Below are positions 9,323 through 18,328 of a stretch of DNA of 64,000 nt, piece by piece. Position numbers and translations under genes: made by a program. The DNA is from Dactylosporangium aurantiacum (GTDB lineage: Bacteria; Actinomycetota; Actinomycetes; Mycobacteriales; Micromonosporaceae): assembly GCF_000716715.1 (NCBI RefSeq), contig NZ_JNYJ01000002.1, forward strand, positions 62,001-126,000. The letters run 5' to 3'. Each line of letters opens with the position of its first letter. Positions within the stretch are counted from its first letter, which is position 1. Under the pieces are notes generated by a model, which saw nothing but the letters and a program-made list of their open reading frames with translations, was not told the DNA's origin and ran no database searches.

Positions 9323-10918
9323 ATGACAACCGTCGCGCTCGTACGCGGTGCGAACACCACGATCGACGACCCGGCAGTGCAGGTGGCGATCGCCTGGCGG
9401 GCGGGCTCGCCGGTCGACCCGTGCGCACTGCTCGTCACCGCGCAGGACAAGGTCCGCGGCGACGACGACTTCGTCTTCTACAACCAGCCCCGCGACACGT
9501 CCGGCGCGGTCGAGCTGACCGTGCGCGAGGACGGCGGCGCGAGCCTCGCCGTGCGGCTGGGGCGGCTCCCGGCCGCCGTGGACAAGGTCGTCATCGCCGG
9601 CTCGATGGACACCGGCACCTTCGACGCCGTGCCCGGCCTGGAGCTCACCGTCAACGGCCGGCACGGACGGATCCTCGCCAGGTTCCCGGTCACCGGTGTC
9701 GAACGGGTCGACGCGATGATCTTCGGCGAGCTGTACCGGCGCGACGGGCAGTGGAAGTTCCGCGCCGTCGGCCAGGGCTTCGACTCGGGCCTGGCCGGAC
9801 TCGTCACCCACTACGGCGTCACCGTGGACGACGACGCCCCCGCGCAGCCGCCCGCCCCGCGGCAGCCGCGGCCCGACTGGCACCCGCTGCCGGACGACCC
9901 GGCGACCCTGCGCTGGTGGACCGGCACCGAGTGGAGCATGCAGACGGTGCCGCGGTGCCAGGAGACGCCGACCACCTGCGGGCGGTGCGGCGGCGCGAAA
10001 TCCGGCGCGCCCGCCGGCGGCCGGCCGTCGTGCGCCCGGTGCGACACGGAGATCGCGGGCCTGCTGAGCAGCTGGCGGACCAAGGCGGCCAAGGTCCTCG
10101 AGGCGTCGGGTCCGCAGGGCCCGGAGTGGGACGCGCTGTGGCAGGAGCTGCGCTACCACCGCATCGACTCACCCCGTGGCCGGGAGGCGCTGCGCCCCGC
10201 CGCCCTGCAGCACCTGCAGCAGGTGGTGGCGTTCGCGTTCGCCGACGATCTCATCGAGCGGCACGAGATCGAGGGCTTCGACGACGCGGTACGCCGCATC
10301 GGCGTCACCGACCCCGCGATCACCGACATGCGCCGCCGGTTGCAGCGCGGGTACGACCTCGGCCTGATCTCCGCCGGCGACGTGCCGCGCATCGCCGGGA
10401 CGACCCTGCCCCTGGACGCCGGCGAGATCCTGCACCTGGACACGCCGGCCACCCGCATCAGGTTCTACGCCAACGGGCCGCGTCCGCAGGACGGCCGGCT
10501 GATCGTGACGAACACGAAGCTGCGGTTCGTCAGCGACACCGGCGGATCCCAGATCAAATGGAAGAACGTCATGGAGATCCGGCCCGAGAACGGCCGCGTC
10601 GTGCTGGCGACCACCAGCGCAGAGGGCGGCAACTACAAGGTCGACGACGCCGAGCACGTCGCCGCCGTCCTCACCGGTGTGCTGCGCGTCGCCAAGCGGA
10701 TCGCCCAGGTCCCCGCGCAGCGCGACTCGCGCTCCATCCCGGCCGCCATGAAAGCCGAGGTGTGGCGGCTCGACGGCGGCGCGTGCCGGGAGTGCAAGGC
10801 CACCGAGTACCTCGAGTTCGACCACGTCATCCCGTGGAGCCGCGGCGGCGCGACCAGCGTCGGCAACCTGCAGCTGCTGTGCCGCCGGTGCAACCTCGCC
10901 AAGGGGGCCCGGATCTGA
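9323..10918 (+). CDS. TerD-domain / HNH nuclease fusion protein
   Basis: 531 aa, multi-domain. Residues 1-about 170 form a TerD-type stress domain (GDDDFVFYNQP, TFDAVPGLELTV). A short DUF2510-like Trp-rich motif lies near 185-205 (WHPLPDDP, RWWTGTEW). A four-Cys zinc ribbon uses Cys219/222/237/240, and a helical middle region follows. Residues about 385-445 look like a PH/GRAM-like beta domain (RLIVTNTKLRF). The C-terminal HNH motif has CREC, FDHVIPWSRGG and LLCRRCNLAKG (488-531). Such fusions are known from Ter stress/DNA-processing systems, so a nuclease tied to metal or membrane stress sensing is likely; the substrate is unknown. GGAGGTGG precedes the ATG. It is not overlapped with neighbours. 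Confidence 0.85.
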   Translation: MTTVALVRGANTTIDDPAVQVAIAWRAGSPVDPCALLVTAQDKVRGDDDFVFYNQPRDTSGAVELTVREDGGASLAVRLGRLPAAVDKVVIAGSMDTGTFDAVPGLELTVNGRHGRILARFPVTGVERVDAMIFGELYRRDGQWKFRAVGQGFDSGLAGLVTHYGVTVDDDAPAQPPAPRQPRPDWHPLPDDPATLRWWTGTEWSMQTVPRCQETPTTCGRCGGAKSGAPAGGRPSCARCDTEIAGLLSSWRTKAAKVLEASGPQGPEWDALWQELRYHRIDSPRGREALRPAALQHLQQVVAFAFADDLIERHEIEGFDDAVRRIGVTDPAITDMRRRLQRGYDLGLISAGDVPRIAGTTLPLDAGEILHLDTPATRIRFYANGPRPQDGRLIVTNTKLRFVSDTGGSQIKWKNVMEIRPENGRVVLATTSAEGGNYKVDDAEHVAAVLTGVLRVAKRIAQVPAQRDSRSIPAAMKAEVWRLDGGACRECKATEYLEFDHVIPWSRGGATSVGNLQLLCRRCNLAKGARI

Positions 10919-10973
10919 GCGCCGCCGACCCCTTAGGCTCGCAGCGGTTCGCCGACGGGGGAGGAGCAGACCG

Positions 10974-12383
10974 ATGTCCACGACGCAGCACCCGGCCTGG
11001 GAGGCCGTCACCGAGGAGCTCGCCGGGGCGCTGACGGCGCTGCGGGCCGAGGACGCCGTCTCCCTCGGCACCGGTGACGTCTGGGTGCAGTTCATCCGGT
11101 TCACCCGCGGCATGACCCTGACCGGCCCGGCCGTGTTCGTGCACACCAGCGCCGTCGAGCCCGGGTCGCCGGCCGCCGAAGGGCTGGCCGGGCTCGGCTG
11201 GGCCCGCTGGGACGAGCTGCAGACCCTCGGCCGGCCGGAGGTGCCGGCGCCGGTCGACCCGGACACCGCCGCTGGGCTCGCCGACCTCATCGTGCGGACG
11301 CTGCGCGACGTGCACGGCGTCGCCGACCCGGGCGGGCTGACCTACAGCTCGTTCAACAACGACGGGCTGCGCGCGCCGCGGCTGCGCACCGTCGCCGCCG
11401 AGGCCGGGCAGCGGCCGGCGGACCCGGACCCGGCCACCCTCCTGCCGGACCCGGCACCCAGCTGGCGGCAGTGGTGCGCGGTGTTCGCCGACGGGCTCGG
11501 CGACTGGTCGCAGGCGGCGTTCGACCGCCTCGTCGCGGCGCACGGCTGGACCGCCGAGGCGACCGGCCGCCGGGAGCCGGTGTTCGGCATCGGCGACGGC
11601 GCGACGCTGCGGGCCGGCAGCTGGGACGCCGGCCACTACGGCCACGGCGAGCTCAGCGCGCTGACCGTGACCCAGCCGGTCGACGCGGACGGCGCCGCCG
11701 CGGCGTACCGGCGGGCCCTCGCCGCGGCGGTCGCGGTGCTCGGGCATCCGCCGCTCGTCGGCGACGAGGGCCGCGCCCCGTTCGCCCGCTGGCGCGGCGC
11801 CCGCACCACCCTCACCCTCGCCCTGGTGCGGGGCACCGAGCTGCGCCTGGAGGTGGAGCCGACCGAGGCGCGGGAGAACCTCATCTACCACCACCAGAAG
11901 TGGATGATGTCGCCGGACGACTGGGCACCGGACGAGCTGTGGACCACCGAGCCGGACGTGGAGGCACCGCAGGCCGGGGCGCTGCTCGGGATGATGTCCT
12001 ACCCGCACTCCCCGGCGGAGACCCTCGACGGCACCCTGGAGGAGCTGCGGGCGCTGCTGCGCTCCTGGGTGGAGGCGCTGCCGCTGCTGCACCCGTACGC
12101 GAGCAGCGCCCGCTGGCGGTTGCGCCGCCCCGGCGGCGACATGGTCGCGGAGGCCGCCGTCACCCCGGACCGGGTCACGGCCCGCTTCGGCTGGTCAGAC
12201 CAGTACGGCGAGCCGGTGACCGCGGCGCCCAACCCCGACGTCGCCGACGACGTGGTGCGGCGCACCGCCGACGCGCTGGCCCGGGCCGGCGTCACCGAGC
12301 CGGCGCAGCTGCGCGGCGCCGCCTGGTCCGACACGCCCGCCGAACGCCTCGACGCCGCCCGGCTCACCCTCCGGCAGGGCTGA
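10974..12383 (+). CDS. Hypothetical protein, possible chaperone-like N-terminal domain
   Basis: 469 aa, acidic, soluble, no signal peptide or membrane helix. I do not recognise the family with certainty. The N-terminal 130 residues (alternating strands such as VWVQFIRFTRG, then GLADLIVRTLRDVHGV) resemble small chaperone/immunity-type alpha-beta domains found in actinobacteria. A second half carries a LVEVEPT-like strand, YHHQKWMMSPDDW and a C-terminal ARFGWSD segment. The start is supported by GGGGAGGAG upstream of ATG. It lies alone between the TerD-HNH gene and the ATPase gene, with 55 bp and 80 bp spacers. Confidence 0.6.
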   Translation: MSTTQHPAWEAVTEELAGALTALRAEDAVSLGTGDVWVQFIRFTRGMTLTGPAVFVHTSAVEPGSPAAEGLAGLGWARWDELQTLGRPEVPAPVDPDTAAGLADLIVRTLRDVHGVADPGGLTYSSFNNDGLRAPRLRTVAAEAGQRPADPDPATLLPDPAPSWRQWCAVFADGLGDWSQAAFDRLVAAHGWTAEATGRREPVFGIGDGATLRAGSWDAGHYGHGELSALTVTQPVDADGAAAAYRRALAAAVAVLGHPPLVGDEGRAPFARWRGARTTLTLALVRGTELRLEVEPTEARENLIYHHQKWMMSPDDWAPDELWTTEPDVEAPQAGALLGMMSYPHSPAETLDGTLEELRALLRSWVEALPLLHPYASSARWRLRRPGGDMVAEAAVTPDRVTARFGWSDQYGEPVTAAPNPDVADDVVRRTADALARAGVTEPAQLRGAAWSDTPAERLDAARLTLRQG

Positions 12384-12463
12384 GCCGGGCGGGGACGGTT
12401 CGGCGCCGCGCGACGGGGTACATCCGGGCGCCGGACCGTGCCGCCCCACCCTGGAGGCTCACC

Positions 12464-15220
12464 GTGACGAGCACGCTGCCGAAGCCGGAAGCCCGGTTCC
12501 ACACGCTGTCGATCGCCGAGGTCCTGGCGGTCGAGCGGGTCGAACGCGACGACGGGCTGTCCTCGGCCGAGGTCGCGGCGCGGCGCGCGGCGTACGGGCC
12601 CAACCGGTTCGCCGAGGCGCGCCGGGAGCCCCGCTGGCGCGCGTTCGCCCGCCAGTACGCCGACCCGATGCAGATCGTGCTGCTGTGCGCCGGCGTGGGC
12701 AGCCTGTACCCGCTCAAGCAGCTCGGCACCGGTCTGCTGCTGCTCGCCCTGACCCTGTTCAACGCGGTGCTCGGGCTGCGCCAGGAGGGTAAGGCGGCGG
12801 CCGCCGTCGCGGCGCTGCAGCAGATGATGGTGGTCAAGGCGCGGGTGCGCCGCGACGGCCGGCTCACCGAGGTGCCGGCCGAGGACCTCGTCCCCGGCGA
12901 CGTGGTGCTGGTCGAGGCGGGTGACGTCGTCCCCGCCGACGGCCGGCTGGTGCGCGCGGCCCGCCTCGAGGTCGACGAGTCCGCCCTGACCGGCGAGAGC
13001 GTTCCCGTGGTGAAGGACGCGGCGACGGTACCGGGCAACGACGCCGCCCTCGGTGACCGCGTCGACATGGTGTACATGCACACCAACGTCACCCGGGGCA
13101 CCGGCGAGGTCGTCGTCACCGCCACCGGCATGGCGACCGAGGTCGGCGCCATCTCCGGGCTGCTGCAGCGCGACGAGGGCGCCGAGACGCCGCTGACCCG
13201 GCAGCTGGCCCGCCTCACCGACCAGATCCTCGTCGTGGCCGGCGCCGCGCTGCTGGTGTCGGTGCTGGTCAACCTGGCCCGCGGCAACACGTTCCAGGTG
13301 GTGTTCACGGCCGCGGTCGCGTTCGCGGTGTCCGCGATCCCGACGGGCCTGCCGGCCGTGGTGACGACGATGCTGTCGCTGGGCACGCAGGCCCTCGCCC
13401 GGGCCAACGCGATCGTCAAACGGCTCCGCTCGACGGAGACCCTCGGCTCCACCTCGGCGATCAACTCCGACAAGACCGGCACGCTGACCCTCAACGAGAT
13501 GACCGCCGTGGAGCTCACCCTGCCGGGGCGGCACTACACCGTGACCGGCACCGGCTACGGCACCGACGGCGACATCCGGCACACCGGCGGCGAGCCCGAC
13601 GTGCCGCTGGAGCCCTACCTGCTGCCGCTCGCCCTCGCCTGCGACGCGGTCGTCGCCGACGGGGCGCTCGTCGGCGACCCGACCGAGGGTGCCCTCGTGG
13701 TCCTCGCCGAGAAGGGGCACCTGGACGTCGCGGCCACTCGGCAGCGGTACCCGCGGCTGGCGGAGGTCCCGTTCGACGCCGCGTACAAGCTGATGGCCAC
13801 CTTCCACCGGTGCACCGACGACGCCGGCCGCGACGTGGTCCGTGCCTACGTCAAGGGTGCCCCGGACCAGCTGCTCGCCCGGGCCGCCGCGGTCGACGTG
13901 CCGGACCGGCCCGGGCAGCCGCCGGTGGTCATCGACGAGCCGCTGCGCGACCGGTACCTGGCGGAGAACGCGCGCCTGGCCGGGCAGGGGCTGCGGGTCA
14001 TGGCCACCGCCCGCAAGGACTTCCCCGCGGCCGGGTTCGACCCGGGCGCGGACCTGCTCGGCCTGCTCGACGGGCTGACCCTGCTCGCGCTCGTCGGCAT
14101 CGTCGACCCGCCCCGGCCGCAGGCGAAGTCGGCCATCGCGACCGCGAAGGCCGCCGGGATCCAGGTCCGCATGATCACCGGCGACCACGCGGTGACCGCC
14201 GCGGCGATCGCCGGGCAGCTCGGCATCGAGGGCCGGGCGATCACCGGCGCCGAGTTCGCCGCGATGAGCGACGAGCAGCTCGCCGAGCAGATCGACGGCA
14301 TCGGCGTCATCGCGCGGGTCACCCCCGAGCACAAGGTGCGTCTGGTCGAGACGCTGCGGGCGAAGGGGCACATCGTCGCGATGACCGGCGACGGCGTCAA
14401 CGACGCGCCTGCGCTGAAGCGGGCCGACATCGGCATCGCGATGGGCATCACCGGCACCGAGGTGTCGAAGGAGGCGTCGGCGATGATCCTCACCGACGAC
14501 GACTTCGCCACCATCGTCAAGGCCGTCGCGATCGGTCGCGGCCTGTACGACAACCTGCAGAAGTACGTGCTGTTCCAGATGGGCGCGCTCATCGGGTTCA
14601 TCGCCACGTTCCTCGGCGCGAGCCTGCTCAACGTCGCTTCCGGGGTGCCGCTGCTGCCGCTGCAGACGCTGTGGGTGAACTTCACCACCCAGGTGTTCCA
14701 GGCCGTCGGCCTCGGCTCCGGCAAGCCCGACCAGGGGCTGATGTCCCGCCGCCCGCGCCGCGCCGACGCGCCGCTGCTGCCGGGCCGCACCCTGCTCGGG
14801 CTGACCGTCATCGGCCTGGTCATGGGCGCGACCACGCTCGCGGTCATCTGGTGGGCGCAGCGCGCCCACGGCCTCGGCGTGGCCCGCACGATGGGCCTCA
14901 CCACGTTCTCGGTCCTCAACCTGGTGCTGTCCGTCTCGGTGCGCTGCGACCTGCGCTCCGTGTTCACCCTGGACACCTTCGACGACCGGCGGTTCGTGGC
15001 CACCACCGGCCTGTCCGTCCTCGCGATCGTGGTGGCCGCCGAGGCCGGGGTGGCGCAGCGCATCCTCGGCACCGTCGGGCTCGACCTGCGGCAGTGGCTG
15101 ATCTGCGTGGTGGCGGCCGTGCCGCTGCTGGTCGTCACCGAGCTGCGGGCCCTGGTGCTGCGCCACCGCGCGGCGGAGGCGGCGCGCGCGGACCGGAGCG
15201 CAGCGGGGGTGGCGGCATGA
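12464..15220 (+). CDS. P-type cation-transporting ATPase (P2A/calcium-type family)
   Basis: 918 aa. Pumps a cation across the cell membrane. An N-terminal cation-ATPase domain is followed by actuator TGES (177-180), the phosphorylation motif DKTGT (Asp336), nucleotide-domain KGAPDQLL, MITGDHAV and TGDGVNDAP, then C-terminal helices. In the fourth helix the usual PEGLP is IPTGLPA (Thr294 instead of Glu), so ion choice cannot be read off as calcium. GTG at 12464 follows CTGGAGG. The last residues (DRSAAGVAA) are encoded by DNA matching the right half of the 89-bp repeat, and the stop is the ATGA left end of a full copy. Confidence 0.9.
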   Translation: MTSTLPKPEARFHTLSIAEVLAVERVERDDGLSSAEVAARRAAYGPNRFAEARREPRWRAFARQYADPMQIVLLCAGVGSLYPLKQLGTGLLLLALTLFNAVLGLRQEGKAAAAVAALQQMMVVKARVRRDGRLTEVPAEDLVPGDVVLVEAGDVVPADGRLVRAARLEVDESALTGESVPVVKDAATVPGNDAALGDRVDMVYMHTNVTRGTGEVVVTATGMATEVGAISGLLQRDEGAETPLTRQLARLTDQILVVAGAALLVSVLVNLARGNTFQVVFTAAVAFAVSAIPTGLPAVVTTMLSLGTQALARANAIVKRLRSTETLGSTSAINSDKTGTLTLNEMTAVELTLPGRHYTVTGTGYGTDGDIRHTGGEPDVPLEPYLLPLALACDAVVADGALVGDPTEGALVVLAEKGHLDVAATRQRYPRLAEVPFDAAYKLMATFHRCTDDAGRDVVRAYVKGAPDQLLARAAAVDVPDRPGQPPVVIDEPLRDRYLAENARLAGQGLRVMATARKDFPAAGFDPGADLLGLLDGLTLLALVGIVDPPRPQAKSAIATAKAAGIQVRMITGDHAVTAAAIAGQLGIEGRAITGAEFAAMSDEQLAEQIDGIGVIARVTPEHKVRLVETLRAKGHIVAMTGDGVNDAPALKRADIGIAMGITGTEVSKEASAMILTDDDFATIVKAVAIGRGLYDNLQKYVLFQMGALIGFIATFLGASLLNVASGVPLLPLQTLWVNFTTQVFQAVGLGSGKPDQGLMSRRPRRADAPLLPGRTLLGLTVIGLVMGATTLAVIWWAQRAHGLGVARTMGLTTFSVLNLVLSVSVRCDLRSVFTLDTFDDRRFVATTGLSVLAIVVAAEAGVAQRILGTVGLDLRQWLICVVAAVPLLVVTELRALVLRHRAAEAARADRSAAGVAA
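15191..15216 (+). repeat. Partial right half of the 89-bp repeat inside the ATPase 3' end
   Basis: GGAGCGCAGCGGGGGTGGCGGC followed by ATGA differs by one base from the right end of the complete copies. It is translated as the ATPase C-terminus, directly next to the full copy that starts at 15217. It looks like a remnant of a second tandem copy. Confidence 0.7.
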
Positions 15221-15322
15221 GCGGGCCGCAGCGGAGCGAGGAGCCGCGAATCATGGGCTCAGGGTTCAGGTCAGGCCGGCGAGGTCAGGCCGGCGCCGGA
15301 GCGCAGCGGAGGTGACGGCATG
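15217..15322 (+). repeat. 89-bp junction repeat, copy 2 (with 14-bp internal duplication)
   Basis: From the ATGA stop of the ATPase gene to the ATG start of ppk2 is 103 bp. This equals 89 bp plus a tandem duplication of AGGTCAGGCCGGCG (15268-15281 and 15282-15295). The right end supplies GGAGGTGACGGC just before ATG. The rest matches copies 1, 3 and 4. Confidence 0.82.
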
Positions 15323-16258
15323 ACCGAGCGGGATGTCCAGGCGGAGCGGATCGCGAAGCTCATCGCGCCGCTGCGGGTGCCGACCGGGGCGAAGCTGCGG
15401 CTGGCCGGGCAGTACGACCCGGGGTACACCGGCGGGCTGCACCGGCACGGCGGCGGCACCGACGAGCTGCTGCAGCGCGGCGTCGCGCTGCTCACCGACT
15501 ACCAGGCGCGGCTGGCCGCGCAGGGCACCCACGGGGTGCTGGTGGTGCTGCAGGCGCTGGACGCCGCCGGCAAGGACGGCACGATCCGGCACGTGATGAG
15601 CGGCGTCAACCCGCAGGGCGTCCACGTGCACAGCTTCAAGGTCCCGTCGACGGAGGAGCTCGGGCACGACTTCCTGTGGCGGTACGCGCAGCGCCTGCCG
15701 GGCCGCGGCGAGATCGGCATCTTCAACCGGTCGCACTACGAGGAGGTGCTGGTCGTGCGGGTCCACCCGGAGCACCTGGACCGCCAGCGCCTGCCGGTCG
15801 AGGCGCGCCGCGGCGACCTGTGGCGGCGCCGGTTCCGGGCGATCAACGCGTGGGAGCGGCACCTCACCGGCAACGGCTTCCGCATCGTGAAGCTGTTCCT
15901 CAACGTGTCGAAGGAGGAGCAGCGCAAGCGGCTGCTGCAGCGCATCGACCGGCCCGACAAGAACTGGAAGTTCTCCGCCGCCGACGTCGCCGAGCGCGGC
16001 CACTGGGACGCCTACCAGGACGCGTACGCCGACATGCTGGCGCGGACCAGCACCCGGTGGGCCCCCTGGTACGTCATCCCCGCCGACCACAAATGGTTCG
16101 CCCGGATCGCGGCCGCGGCCGTCATCGCGGACACCCTCATCGGGATCAACCCGCGCTACCCGGTGGTCGACCGGGGCGCGCGCGAGGAGCTGCAGCGGTT
16201 CAAGTCGGTGCTGGACGCCGAGCCGTCCATCGGCCGTCACCCCGGCCGGGCGAGGTGA
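15320..16258 (+). CDS. ppk2: Polyphosphate kinase 2 family protein
   Basis: 312 aa. Transfers phosphate between polyphosphate and nucleotides in the cytoplasm. Walker A LDAAGKDGT (residues about 80-88), the Walker B-type IFNRSHYEEVL (about 133-143), a lid stretch and the KLFLNVSKEEQRKR segment all fit PPK2. Single-domain size and sequence resemble the class that phosphorylates AMP/ADP, but the subclass is inferred. The start follows GGAGGTGA delivered by the 89-bp repeat. It lies near the pst locus and a trehalase-like gene, so a phosphate/energy theme is plausible. Confidence 0.92.
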   Translation: MTERDVQAERIAKLIAPLRVPTGAKLRLAGQYDPGYTGGLHRHGGGTDELLQRGVALLTDYQARLAAQGTHGVLVVLQALDAAGKDGTIRHVMSGVNPQGVHVHSFKVPSTEELGHDFLWRYAQRLPGRGEIGIFNRSHYEEVLVVRVHPEHLDRQRLPVEARRGDLWRRRFRAINAWERHLTGNGFRIVKLFLNVSKEEQRKRLLQRIDRPDKNWKFSAADVAERGHWDAYQDAYADMLARTSTRWAPWYVIPADHKWFARIAAAAVIADTLIGINPRYPVVDRGAREELQRFKSVLDAEPSIGRHPGRAR

Positions 16259-16318
16259 CCGGCGCGGGTGACGGCGACCGTGGAGGGGTGAGGTACCCCC
16301 CACGGAGGAGGAGTCACC

Positions 16319-18151
16319 ATGGAGCGTTACCCGGAGATCGGCGACCACGGGTTGATTGGTGACCTGCAGACCGCCGCACTGGTCAGCGGCGACGGGACGG
16401 TGGACTGGTTCTGCTGCCCCCGCTTCGACTCGCCGAGCGTGTTCGCCTCGCTGCTGGACGCGGACCGCGGCGGGTACTGCCGGGTCGCCCCGGTCGACGG
16501 TCACGTGGTGAGCCGGCAGCTGTACCTGCCGGAGACCGCGATGCTGATCACCCGGTTCATGACGGAGGGCGGCGTCGGCGAGGTGGTCGACTTCATGCCG
16601 GTCGCCGGGACGGTGCCCACCGACCGGCACCGCCTGGTGCGGATGGTGCGCACGGTGCGCGGCACGATGCGCTTCACCTTCGAGGTGCGGCCCCGCTTCG
16701 ACTACGGCCGGGCCCCGCACAAGCTGGAGATGTTCGACGAGGGAGCGGTGTTCGCCGGCGACGGCATGGAGCTCACCGTCAGCCCGGTCGGCTCGGGGCA
16801 CCGGGCGCTGGACGTGCACCGCGACGGCGACGACCTGCTGGTCGAGCTGACCCTGGACGAGGGTGAGTCCGCCGGCGTGCTGCTGGAGTCGATGGGCGGC
16901 CGCCCGCACCGGGTGCCCCTGGCGGAGCTGGAGCACCTGGCCCAGGACACCGCCAGGTACTGGCGGGACTGGGTGAACGCCTCGACGTACCGGGGGCGCT
17001 GGCGGGAGATGGTGACCCGCTCGGCGATCGCGCTGAAGCTGATGACCTACGCGCCGACCGGGGCGCCCGTGGCGTCGCCGACCGCGGGGCTGCCGGAGCA
17101 GGTCGGCGGCGAGCGCAACTGGGACTACCGGTACACCTGGATCCGCGACGGCTCGTTCTCCATCCACGCCCTGCTCGGCCTGGGCTACACCGAGGAGGCG
17201 GCCGCGTTCGGCCGGTGGCTGCGCGACCGCACCATGGAGAGCGCCGGCTCCTCGTCCGGCCCGCTGAAGATCATGTACCGGGTGGACGGCTCCTCCGACC
17301 TCACCGAGGAGACCCTCGAGCATCTCGAGGGCTGGCGCGGCTCCCGCCCGGTGCGCATCGGCAACGACGCCGCCGACCAGCTGCAGCTGGACATCTACGG
17401 CGAGGCGCTGGACGCGATGTACTCCGCCGAGCGCGGCGGGATCGGCATCGCCCACCAGGCGTGGCTCGGCCTCACCGACGTGATCGACTGGCTGTGCGAC
17501 CACTGGGACCAGCCGGACGAGGGCGTGTGGGAGACCCGCGGCGGCCGGCAGGACTTCACCTACGGCCGGTTCCAGTGCTGGGTGGCGCTGGACCGGGCGC
17601 TGCGGCTCGCGGCGGAGCACGGCCGGCCGGCCGACGTCGCCCGGTGGACCATCGAGCGGGACAACGTGTACCGCCAGATCATGAGCCGGGGCTGGAACGC
17701 GGAGAAGGGCACGTTCACCCAGCACTACGGCTCCGACGTGGTCGACGCCGCGCTGCTGCTGATGCCGCTGACCGGCTTCGTCACCCCGAACGACCCGCTG
17801 TGGGAGTCGACCCTGGCGGCGATCGAGCGGGAGCTGGTGTCCGACAGCCTGGTCTACCGGTACAACCCGAGCGCCTCGCCCGACGGGCTGCGCGGGGACG
17901 AGGGCACGTTCTCGATCTGCACCTTCTGGTACGTCGACGCCCTGGCCCGGGCCGGCCGGCTCACCGAGGCGCAGCTGGTGTTCCAGAAGATGCAGACGTA
18001 CGCCAACCCGCTCGGGCTGTTCTCCGAGGAGATCGGCCTGACCGGTGAGCAGCTCGGCAACTTCCCGCAGGCGTTCAGCCATTTGTCGCTGATCAACGCC
18101 GCGGTGAGTCTCGACCGGCGGTTGGAAGAGCGCGCCCGGCGGTGCGGGTAG
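16319..18151 (+). CDS. Glycoside hydrolase family 15 protein (trehalase/glucoamylase-like)
   Basis: 610 aa, cytoplasmic (no signal peptide). The N-terminal beta-sandwich opens with GDHGLIGDLQTAALV and GTVDWFCCPRFDSPS. The (alpha/alpha)6 barrel has NWDYRYTWIRD, the hallmark of GH15, later GNDAADQLQLDIYGE, and GTFSICTFWYVDALA near the end. Actinobacterial proteins of this type include phosphate-dependent trehalases, so trehalose hydrolysis is the best guess; alpha-glucan hydrolysis is the alternative. GGAGGAGG lies just upstream of ATG. It is the last gene before the antibiotic cluster border. Confidence 0.9.
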   Translation: MERYPEIGDHGLIGDLQTAALVSGDGTVDWFCCPRFDSPSVFASLLDADRGGYCRVAPVDGHVVSRQLYLPETAMLITRFMTEGGVGEVVDFMPVAGTVPTDRHRLVRMVRTVRGTMRFTFEVRPRFDYGRAPHKLEMFDEGAVFAGDGMELTVSPVGSGHRALDVHRDGDDLLVELTLDEGESAGVLLESMGGRPHRVPLAELEHLAQDTARYWRDWVNASTYRGRWREMVTRSAIALKLMTYAPTGAPVASPTAGLPEQVGGERNWDYRYTWIRDGSFSIHALLGLGYTEEAAAFGRWLRDRTMESAGSSSGPLKIMYRVDGSSDLTEETLEHLEGWRGSRPVRIGNDAADQLQLDIYGEALDAMYSAERGGIGIAHQAWLGLTDVIDWLCDHWDQPDEGVWETRGGRQDFTYGRFQCWVALDRALRLAAEHGRPADVARWTIERDNVYRQIMSRGWNAEKGTFTQHYGSDVVDAALLLMPLTGFVTPNDPLWESTLAAIERELVSDSLVYRYNPSASPDGLRGDEGTFSICTFWYVDALARAGRLTEAQLVFQKMQTYANPLGLFSEEIGLTGEQLGNFPQAFSHLSLINAAVSLDRRLEERARRCG

Positions 18152-18201
18152 GCGAATTCCGCCATGTTGTGATATCGAGTTCAGTCAAGATGTTTGCGGC
18201 C

Positions 18202-18229
18202 TTGAAAATAGTTGCTCGCCGATTACTAT
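18202..18229 (+). promoter_or_regulatory. Candidate promoter of the multicopper oxidase gene
   Basis: TTGAAA at 18202-18207 and TACTAT at 18224-18229 are 16 bp apart, a good vegetative-type promoter in an AT-rich island of an otherwise very GC-rich sequence. The predicted start is about 95 nt before the ATG at 18329. The rest of 18152-18328 has no gene. Confidence 0.5.
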
Positions 18230-18328
18230 GACGTTCGGCGAGAACGCGTTCCGCGCTCGTCCCAATTTCGCGGTTCCGGTCGTGGGCGGTGGGTGCCCGG
18301 GTCGGTGCTGCACGGCGATAGGGGACGG

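Noticed and set aside
18175..18208. SARP boxes upstream of the multicopper oxidase
   Set aside because: TCGAG- and TCAAG-like words are present but spaced 10 and 17 bp, not 11.
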